The notes below the pieces were generated by a model. That model saw nothing but the letters and a program-made list of their open reading frames with translations. It did no database searches and had not been told where the DNA came from. The position numbers and the translations under genes were made by a program. Of a stretch of 64,000 nucleotides of DNA, positions 49,700 through 59,500 are shown one piece after another (positions within the stretch are counted from its first letter, which is position 1; every line of letters starts with the position of its first letter). Source of the stretch: Hippopus hippopus (Eukaryota > Mollusca > Bivalvia > Cardiida > Cardiidae); NCBI GenBank assembly GCA_946811185.2, contig OX328104.1, positions 46,670,505 to 46,734,504 of the forward strand. Direction: 5' to 3'.

Positions 49700-51800
49700 T
49701 GGAGAACAAACACCTTATAAGAAAACATTGGACAAATCATTTTAGACTTCAAAGTTTTAATGAAAGTAACGAGAACGATATCTATGGTGAAGTATAGAAC
49801 TATATCATTTGTACAAAAAAAAAAAAAAAAAAATTCAGGGCCTCATTGGAAGCCGCTAGAAAGCGGCTTCCAGTAGGAATGTACCTAAACTATTTACCAT
49901 GTAGATGATCAGTTGTTATTCGGTTGGTTACTATTTTTGGAAATTTTCTAATAATATCGTGTTAGTGTTACAAAATTTAAAAAACTCACGAATTACATTT
50001 CCTTTTTTCTTTTTACTTTTTCAGATAATGAAGCCTTTTTGTTCTTTACAATCATTACTATCTGTTTTTTGTGATAATCTTTTCTCTTCTTGATATTATT
50101 TGATATTATTGGCGTATCACCTGATTCAACTTGGGGAGAGGAACTATATAAGCAACATGCTTTCGTTCCGATCTTTTTCACATTTATTTCTTGTATTGTG
50201 TATGTAAATGTCAATGTATATTGAATAAAATATGTTTAAATTTTAAAATTTTTGTTACAAAATTACTCCACATGGCTTTTTCTTAAATATTCAATCAGAC
50301 CTACATGAACATCAAGTCTGGTTTTCTTGCAATATAAGTTCATTCCAAAATAACAACGAATATACAGAAAAATAAACTTCCTTTTATTGGCTAGTCCCCC
50401 GAACTTTTCCAACTTTAAGGATTCCTTCCTAGTTCCCAAACGAAATTGTAATGCTTTCCGTCTATCACAGGCTTTCCCACCTCTAAACGGTTTTCGCATT
50501 TGTCTACTTTTTTACAAGACAAAATAATGATAATTATGAAATGGAGAGCATCTTAAAATATGATAATCAGAAGCAGTTTTATGTACAAGTGTTTCGTCCA
50601 GTCTTAATCTGTAAAGATAACAGGGCGGTTAACCTGTGAGTAAGTTATAGACTGGTTACCTCCCTACACAGTTAATCGTATTACAAAGAGCAGTCTAAAT
50701 CGGCAATTTTAAGAAAGCTTGTGAAAAGATAACCCTTTTTTCTTCCCTTCGTAGACACTTTAGCCGAATGGAATTTTGTTACATGGACGATACCCTATGA
50801 GCCCTGTAAAATTTAACATTGAATGTATTGTGTGTCGGAGCTGTTATGATCAGACTGTAAGTTCTGTAGAGTATGGCCCTGATCTACTATACCCGTGAAA
50901 AATGTATGGATCGTAATGTAAGTTGTCCACAAAAATTACCGAAGTGGTGCATAGTGCTCAGGGTTGAAACTGTTCGAAAATAACAGAAATAGATCAAGAT
51001 CAGACAGTACATAGCCTGTGTAATATTTTCTAATATTTTATATTGTAAACGTAAACATTTCTTGTTTCTTTTTCCTTACTCAGTATATTAATTTCATTCG
51101 GTGTAGCTGAAAGGATAAAGTCATTACCGAACCTATCACTGTACATATACAACTTTTTAACTCGCTGCTGGTCAAGGGTTTGAATGGCTCTTGAAGTTTA
51201 CATTATGAGTTTTATAGGTTTGTACAAGGCCTATGCAGAAAATAGTTCAAACTAATTTTTATTAAACGATATACGAGTGTATATATAGTAAAAGTTACTA
51301 TGTTGTTGTTGAATAGACTCAGATCCTTAAAGACTTAAAAAAAATAATTTTGTTTTTGTTTTTTTTTGTTAGTGGTTTGCGCCAACTGTGAAGGCAATGA
51401 TCAGAAGAATTTTGGAGATATTATTCAAAAGTCTCTAATTCTGGGGTAGAAATGAAAAATTTCACTTTTTACAAGCAGGCTAAGATACTTTTTATCAAGC
51501 AAAAAGAAAATGTTTTAGAAGAAAATTGTTGAATATCTTTTTCTTTTTTTAAAAAATGAAACACAAAGAAAATATCACCGAAAAATTGTAAATACATGTA
51601 GATCTACGTGAGTAACGATCTTAATATCACTTTGAATAATTACTAACTGACGTAATTCCTCAGTGTCGCCTTTGATGCCCCTACAGAAGTTTGCTTTTTA
51701 AAATCAAATAATGATGAAAAATGCTGTATTTGAATGCGCAGTTTCTCCATTTTCAAACTTTGAGTAGATAATTGAAAATTCCCATGCTTTTACATTTTTT
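49700..51800. other. AT-rich intergenic stretch, nothing recognised
   Basis: Homopolymer runs (A18 near 49817) and short ORFs without similarity I can name. No repeat family of this window recognised apart from weak matches. Confidence 0.4.
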
Positions 51801-51805
51801 CTCAC

Positions 51806-51884
51806 ATAAGCATTATCACTTTAAACAGGGATCGTATATACACATGTATATAAGATCCCTGCTTTAAATGATAATGATGATTAT
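51806..51884. repeat. Short palindrome
   Basis: CATTATCACTTTAAACAGGG at left pairs with CCCTGCTTTAAATGATAATG at right around TACACATGTATA. A small foldback. Confidence 0.6.
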
Positions 51885-52195
51885 GATGATAATAATGGTA
51901 CAAGATAATTTAAAGGTGGGTATTTAGATTTTTCACATCTCACCAAATTAAAAAACATATATATCATTGAAATTTATATGAAAAAACAATACAAATCATC
52001 AATAATTAAGAATCATAAAATTACAAAAAAAAATTTTTTTTGATGGTGTTCCCTTAAAAGGCTACGTAGCCTCTTAAGGTATTTTTAGATTTCGCGCCAG
52101 AAATCAAAAAGGCATTGTGGGAATGTCAAGAGACTGGCACGTGACTAATGACGCTTAAATTCCATAACATAACAAACATGTAATTATTTTCCATA

Positions 52196-52315
52196 ATGTC
52201 TTCTTCGGACGCTATGTTTGAAGCTGCGTCTGTGTATTTCCGGTATGTACAGGAGCGAGTTGCTCATGTAAAAATAGACCGTGTTTCCCGTTGGTGTCGA
52301 CCTGGGCCGTAGTAA
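52196..52315 (+). CDS. Possible small ORF or first exon, unidentified
   Basis: The ATG opens MSSSDAMFEAASVYFR, then a CGGTATGT site that could be a splice donor; unspliced it reads 39 codons to TAG at 52313-52315. A CACGTGAC E-box lies about 58 bases upstream. No relative recognised and no second exon found. May be noise. Confidence 0.2.
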
Positions 52316-52449
52316 ATCTTTAATTTCTCTTGTTGTCGGATGGTTTTCGACTACTGGGGTTTTATGAATGAAAATTAGAAGGCTTTGGGAGTATAAGGAT
52401 GATTTTTTTGTATCTTTGTAAAATTTTCGTCCCAAAGTCTGAAGGGCCA

Positions 52450-53275
52450 CCTTTAAGATTCCTCTCTTAACTCCTGCCTTTTTTTCTGCATTTTAGTATC
52501 ATTTGTCATTATCTTCCGTTTGTGCCGGGAAAAACAGGTACAAAAATGTCATCACATATTTTCTAGAAAGTCAATATTTCTGAAATTGTCCACCAAAGGA
52601 TTGCGGCTTCTATGATGCCATGCATCATAAATTTGTCTGGTATTTAACTGAATTGAGGTACTGAAGTCATGCACTTGTCCAATTATGTTTGCTGTTAAGG
52701 TCACTGTGCGAAACCGTCGCAGAATGTTAAGCTTTGACAGATCTAACACTAGAACTACTGGAATAGGCAAAATATTCTTCCTTACAGAAGAAAAATTCTA
52801 CTGTTCACTGTGAGAGTTATTAAGGTCATTTTAAAAGACCTTGAAAAGTTTCATAAAAATTGATACGGGATATTTCAAGATATTTCAAAATTCAGGGGTA
52901 CCAATGAACTGCAAACTACCTATAACTTCCCCGGTCTCATACCGAGTCCGTTCGATTGGTTCCGTTTGATAAACTTTCTTATACCTTTTTGACCAATTTA
53001 GCCCGAGTGAAACGAAGTTATAGGCCTAATAGCCAGATAAAGTTTTGAAGAAATGCCATTAAATCAGAGTTTGTAAATAGACTGAATTATACCAAATGAT
53101 TTAACTTTGATTTTTCGTTGGAATCTTTGCAACTTCACAGAAAATCCGATCTGACAAACCAGTTACAAAGCGAAGACAGAATCACCAGAATCAAATATTC
53201 GAAAACGTATCCTTGTGTGATTTTTCAGGCCTGCAGAAAGTTAAAAATATTTATCGTTGTTAGTTTTTGTTTGAA
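52450..53275. other. Upstream region of CIAO2A
   Basis: Presumed promoter and 5' UTR; no TATA box or clear core element picked out. Confidence 0.35.
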
Positions 53276-53513
53276 ATGCAAGGAATAGCAGGATTTTTCA
53301 AAAGCGTCATTAAACCGTATACAGTTGCATCAGCTGATGTTAATGCCATTGACAGCTCTCAGAGTTCAAAAGAAAAACGAAATGAGACAGACGCAATTCG
53401 GTCAGTCAACGATCACGCAGAGGACAAACAGGCTGAAAAAATGTCTCCAGAAAAAGTGAAGACAACCATGGAGCATGACGAGTGTTTAAATGAAACGAGA
53501 GAAACAATTTATG
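53276..53513 (+). CDS. CIAO2A: CIAO2A exon 1
   Basis: [10 protein letters not shown] start, then a long Ser/Asp/Lys/Glu-rich linker ending ETIY plus one base. The first ATG of the frame is used; a TTG three codons earlier is not a credible start. Donor gtatga. Confidence 0.88.
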
Positions 53514-56500
53514 GTATGAAGATATTGAAGTCAAGTGTATTCAATTCATTACTGTTAGCGTAAAATCTACTCTTAAAATATCACCACAATCGAATAAATG
53601 CATATGTAGGGTTGTGGAGAAAAATGATTTTTCAGTCCCCAAATGTTGCTGATGTAACCAAACTACAGTCAGAACAAAATACATCATCATCAGTTAAATC
53701 AGCATACAGTATTGTCCCTTAGAGACGTGCTCCCCTTTGATTAACGCACCCCCAGCTTTTTTTCTAACTAAAAATGGGTTTACCAGATGGCCAACTTATC
53801 GATAAAGTTGAAATAAATCAGCTGGGATATACGCATGGCATCAACATAATCATAATTACTTCACAAATTGATGTCACACCTGGCTATCCAAACATACATA
53901 TATACTAGTACAGATAACTGCCCCCAAAGGCAATGTTACTTTTTGACTGGTAGCCTCTGGGTACAGAGACGATAAAGACAAAATCAGTTGAGAGCTCTGC
54001 ACAGATTTTGTGCGCAAGTTTGAACTCTCATAATTTCACAAATATAGCACAAAACTAGGATTTGAACATACCTGTTGCTTGCATATTCAATAATTCTTCA
54101 TTTGAAATACAAATATTTTCAATTCACAAGCTGACCATAAGAAAAAACAGTTCATTTCATCTGTTACTCGAGTAATTTACATTGCCGAAAATACACAAAA
54201 TGGCCGCCACACACGATAGATTTCGTCAGTTCTTTTCCGAGATTTACATGTTATAAATGACTTCTACAAGCTCTTAATTAAGGTAATGGAAGGTTTAATT
54301 ATTTGTCTTTGGTCATGTTGGGTACTGAAAGTTAATTGCGTTTCGCTGGAATACAGATTAAACTGATGAAACAGAAAATTAGTAGTGCGCTCTATCTTTG
54401 CTACCGGAAAATTTACAATGGACTTGAGACAGTACGGTGAACAGTAAATGTCTAAATATGAAAAAAAGTCACCATAGCACAGGGTTGCATCTAGAGTGCG
54501 GGATTGCCGAAATCCCGCATCAAAATAAAAAATCCCGCGAAAACGAAATTTGTTTGCGCACCAAGTCCCGCACTAAAACGAACTAGCCCGCAAAAATTGC
54601 ATGATCTTGCGCACCATAATCGGGGAAAAAGAGAGGAAAAAAGACTTGGAGGGGGGGAATAAAATGTAACGAAATTTGCATGGTCACCCAAATAATCATT
54701 TGAAACTTAAAACCATAAACTTAAATTGTAGACTGTCGGATTATTTTGATCATATCAATAGACGCTTGTCATCTGTGTTATGCAGACAAAAAGCCTCACT
54801 GCAGGGCCTACGCTCTCAATCACTGAATGGGACAATTTAGAAAAAAAGGTGTCCAAAAATGACGCACTGGCGAATCTGCTGGCAACAAGTGTCTTAAGGC
54901 TACAAAATTCTTGAAAGAAAATAACTCCATCATAAACAGTGAGTATTAAATATGACGGACCACACGTCACCGTCTATCACAACCTAACATGCTGGCGTGT
55001 AATGAAAAGCGAGACGATGATGTCATTGCACTGATCTAGAGTAAAATGACATGTTTTGAAGTGACCTACAACCCTTATTGACAAATTCTTGCATTATCAT
55101 GTGGAAGTACTTTTAAAAAAATTAATTGACATGAAAAAAGATCGATGCAAAAAAGCGCGAAAACCCATGACACAACAAAATATCTATGTGACATCGTCTG
55201 AACAGAGGCACTTTAGACTGTCTTTTCAGCTTTGGTAGTGAATTTAAGTAGTGAATTTACATAAATATCTGTATGAAACAAAAGATGGAAGCTAAAATCT
55301 CAGTCTAACACTGAGGTAAAAATTTCGTTGAATTTATGAAATGAAAATGTTGAACAACGTTGGATAGATAGGGTAGGATGGGGGTTAGTCTACTTGTCTT
55401 ACAGTGATTATACTGTAACAAGTGTTAAAGAAGAAGTTACAAGACATTCATCTTAACAAAGAAGACTAGAATATAATAACCCTTTAATGGATATAATCAT
55501 TATTATTTTTCCAAAGACAAAAACAAATAATACATTAACCCTTTACCATACTACCAGAAATTTGTCTCCCCCCCCCCCACCCGCATGTACACTTGAAAGG
55601 GGGGAAGTGCCCCCCTTTTTCTGAAGATGATGGGGGCCAGCCCCCCTATTTGAACATTTCTAGATGCAACCCTGCATAGCGTCTCATTATTGAGACAAAC
55701 ATAAATACGTATACATTTCTGATACATTGTAAACTTCTGGTAACACAAAGTTATTTCAACAAACTTTGAAAAACTTACAGAAAGTGAAAGTATCAAAGAC
55801 TAGTGTCATATATCAATTGTGAATGCAAAATTTACTAGCAGGTTTTTCAAATAGCAATCCCTTTACAGTCTACACTGATTAGATACATGTACAGAACAGT
55901 AATGTTATTGTCATCTGCGGAAAGTCCCATGTCATTTTAACTGTATTAATTGCCCATGGAGGAGCTAAAAAGAGACAGTAGGGTACATTAATTACACCTT
56001 GGGTTTTTTTATCCACTGGTCTAAAATGATAATAAAAGCCTTTGCATCTTGTGATGGTCAAGTATTGTTGGATTACAAAACGGCAAAATTTTAGACTTGT
56101 CTAAACTGAAAACATTTGCAGATGACAAATTACACAAAGTTAAAATGGGCACCGTTGTCTTAACCCATAACCACACAATGCTGAGTTTTAACGAACCTGA
56201 GATAGTAGGCTTTTGAAAACAGTGTTGGAAAAGTATTAAATGCTGGTAACCAGCATTTTCTGTTTTCCCACAATGTTCTCTATCCTTCCATAAACAATTT
56301 TCGTCATTTTCAAAACTTTCAATTCAGGCTTGTATAAAATTTTGTTGTTTGGTAAAGAATTAAATAGGGTTGAAAACATTGTGGAAAAAGGATACAGTGC
56401 TGGTTACCAGCATTTTCTCCTTTTTTTGCAATGTTTCAAGAGCCTAATTCCTTAGAGTCATTAAGACTCAGTATTGCGTTGTAAAGGAAGGATTGTGTTT

Positions 56501-59500
56501 GATTAACTATGAGATTGAGAATGATACCAGGTTGAGACCAGGTTTGAAATCCAATTGAGGCAAACTTTCTTTTCTGTGATTATTTGCCTCTCACCTCTGA
56601 TGCATGTGAGAAAAGTAGTCAGTGGCTTGGAAAGGGAGTTGTATTGGTACTGGTGTAAGAACACCAAGAAACACATGCATAGGTGCACTGACTGCTGTTT
56701 TATGACCTAAGCTATTAAAACTTCAATACAAACAAACACAAATAGGGTACCTACTCTTGAAAATTTAGCCAATTACGATTTTGTCTTAGTGGTTTCCTTT
56801 GAAATCATCATTATCATCAGTGTAGTGAGATGCAATTTTCAAATGTGGTCAACTTTGGAGCATTCTGTTTTCTCATCTGTCAATAATTTTTTCAGTCCCA
56901 CCCGAAATTCAGTGCCAGAATTTATCAGTATGCATGTGACAATCTTGGACCAATGATAAGTAAGAATATGGTTTGTAGGGATTGTTTGTTTATTCTAGAT
57001 TTAATCAAAGACATCAGAGATCCCGAGAAGCCTAATTCTCTTGAAGAGCTGGATGTTGTGTCAGAAGACAATATAAGTGTGTGCAAGTTTAATAAGGAGT
57101 CCTACCTCATACAGATAACCTTTGTGCCTACAGTTCCTCATTGTTCACTGGCTTCCTTGATAGGTAATTAGTAACCCTTTTCCTTACAGTCCAGAGTTTT
57201 CAACAACCTTAACTCTTTACCAAACGACAAGATTTTGGCTTTGTCCAAATTGAAAGCATTTGCAGATGACAATTTCAATGTTTAAAATGGCGCAATTTTT
57301 CTTTGATGGGTGAAAAGCATTGTGGGAAAAGGAGAAAATACTGGTTACCAGCATTTTCTCCTTTTCCTACAATGTTTTCAAAAGGCTTCTTTCCCAAGGT
57401 CATTAAAAGTTGCATTGTGTGGTAAAGGGTTAACAAAGAAGGGTTTTGAAAACAAAATGGGAAAAGGAGCAAATGCTATTTTCATGTTCTCTACTCTATC
57501 AAAATCAAAGTGCATCATTTGAGAAACATCTAAATTATCTTCTGCCAGAGCTTTCAATTAGGCCAAGTGTCTACTTTTTCTGTGTGGTAAAGAGTTAACC
57601 CTGTACCACATGGCAAAAGGAGAAAATGCTGGTTATCACTATTTTCTCCTTTTCCCACAATGTTTTCGAAAAGATTCTTCCTCAGGGCCATTAAAACTTG
57701 AGATTGTGTGGTTTAGCCCCTTCTGAAACAATCATGTGTTTTCCTGACATAATGTTTAAGGACTATGAAAACATGGTTGAAAAAGGAGAAAATGCTGGTA
57801 ACCATATTGACTGTATTATCTGTAAATGTTTCCAATATGGCACAGGCCAAATTTTGCTCTCATGGGAAAATGAGCAAGTTTTTTGGAAAAGCCATTTTCC
57901 CACTCCGCAGTCAGCTGCAATAAGTTGTATACATGTGGCAATTTACTCTTACCAAGACAACAAAATCTTAGACTTTGCCTGTTTGAAAGCATTTCCATTC
58001 AACAATTTAAGTGTGGATCAAATGCTGCAATCTGTCCATGAAACTTTCAAGTGTATAACCTTTTACCAAACAACAAAATTTTGGATTTGTCTAAAATGAA
58101 AGCATTTGCAGATGATGAATTAAATGTGGCTCAAATGATGGAGCTCATGAGTGAAATGATAGAAAACTTTGTGGGAAAAGGAGAAAATGCTGGTTACCAG
58201 CATTTTCTCCTTTTTCCACAATGTTTTCCTAAGTTTTCTCCCTCGTTGTCATTAAAACTCGGAATTGTGTGGTAAAGGGTTAAAACATTGTTGGAAAAGG
58301 GGAAAAAATGCTGTTTATACTGTCTGCATATTCTACTAGTTGTGAACTTTTTTGTATGTGCATCTTTCCGGAATTCCAATAATAGTTTTGGGATTGTGGA
58401 GAATTGAAAACAAAGCACTCACAGATCTACAAGCTATATTTCTAAATATGTTCAAACTCACATGCAACAGAAATGATAAAGTAAAGTGTTACATGTACTT
58501 TAAATCAATGTTTTTTTTTCAGGTTTGTGTCTCAGACAAAAGCTGATGCAAGATTTTCCTGAGAAGCACAAGGTAAACATTTTATAGGAGACTTCAGAAC
58601 TGTTCCTGCCCAAAAGGGTTTCTCATTAACCCTTTCCCACACAACCATGGGTTTTAGCAACCCTGAAGAAAGAAGGCTTTTGACAAATGACAATTCAATT
58701 TTTTTTTCAAATTATAGTATTGTCCTTGAATATGTAGCTGGTAACCAGCATTTTTCTCCTTCCACAACGTTTTCTACCCTGTTAAAGGCATATCCAATCA
58801 GTTGATCCACATTTAAAGTGTAGTCTGTAAATGCTTTGATTTGGACAAGTCTACAATTTTGTTGTGTGTGATAAAGAGTTAAGTATAGCCTGTTTTTTGC
58901 TGTTTCAGTTTTGTGAGTCACAGTCAGAACTAAGTTTCCAAACTCTTCATCACTACCCAAACAATAAATTGTGTATGGCTTAAAGCTTGTCTTATAAGTT
59001 CTTTACCACACGATCCTGACTTTTAACGACCCTGAAGAGGGAGGCTCTTGAAAACATTGAATGCTCTTGAAAGCATTTTCTCCTTTTCCCAAAACATTTT
59101 CTTCCCTTCCCAAAACAAATTTCAATTTTTGGGACAGATTAATGTTGTCTTCTGCAAGTACTTTCAGTTTGCACTAGTCTAAGATTCTGTTGTTTGGTAA
59201 AGGGTTAAAGGGTAATGGGGAAAGGAGAAATTGCTGGTTGTCAGCATTTTATCCTTTCCTCATACTCTTTTCAATAGCTTGGGCCCTCAGAGCCATTGAA
59301 ACACAGGATTGCAAAGTAACAAAAGTAAGAAAAACAGAATAGAAAACATTGTGAGAAAAGGATAAAATGCATGAGCATTTTTGCCATTTTCCACAATGTT
59401 TTTAAAGCCTTCTTTCTCTAGGTCATCGAAAGATGGGATTATTTGGTAAACGATCAACAAGATAAAAAGAGTCAAAAATCTTTCAATTTCAAGTCAAATT

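Noticed and set aside
50263..50499. 78-codon minus-strand ORF (RKESLKLEKFGGLANKRK)
   Set aside because: No family resemblance I can name, no splice context, and it lies in an AT-rich intergenic stretch.
52184..52450. 88-codon minus-strand ORF
   Set aside because: It starts at GTG, has no recognisable motif, and overlaps the better-looking small + strand ORF.
52552..52770. 72-codon minus-strand ORF (LRRFRTVTLTANIIGQVHD)
   Set aside because: Considered as a transposase remnant, but no family motif could be confirmed and no splice partner was found.
55538..55560. TTAACCCTTTACCA inside the hAT-like element at 54480-55674
   Set aside because: Only the terminal 14 bases match the TTAA MITE; no arm or core follows, so chance or a trace remnant.
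56896..56959. Exon-like segment (ttttttcag ... gtaaga) encoding [21 protein letters not shown]
   Set aside because: It enters in phase 0 and leaves in phase 1, whereas CIAO2A exon 1 ends in phase 1; inclusion would break the frame, and direct joining of exons 1 and 2 gives the conserved [14 protein letters not shown].
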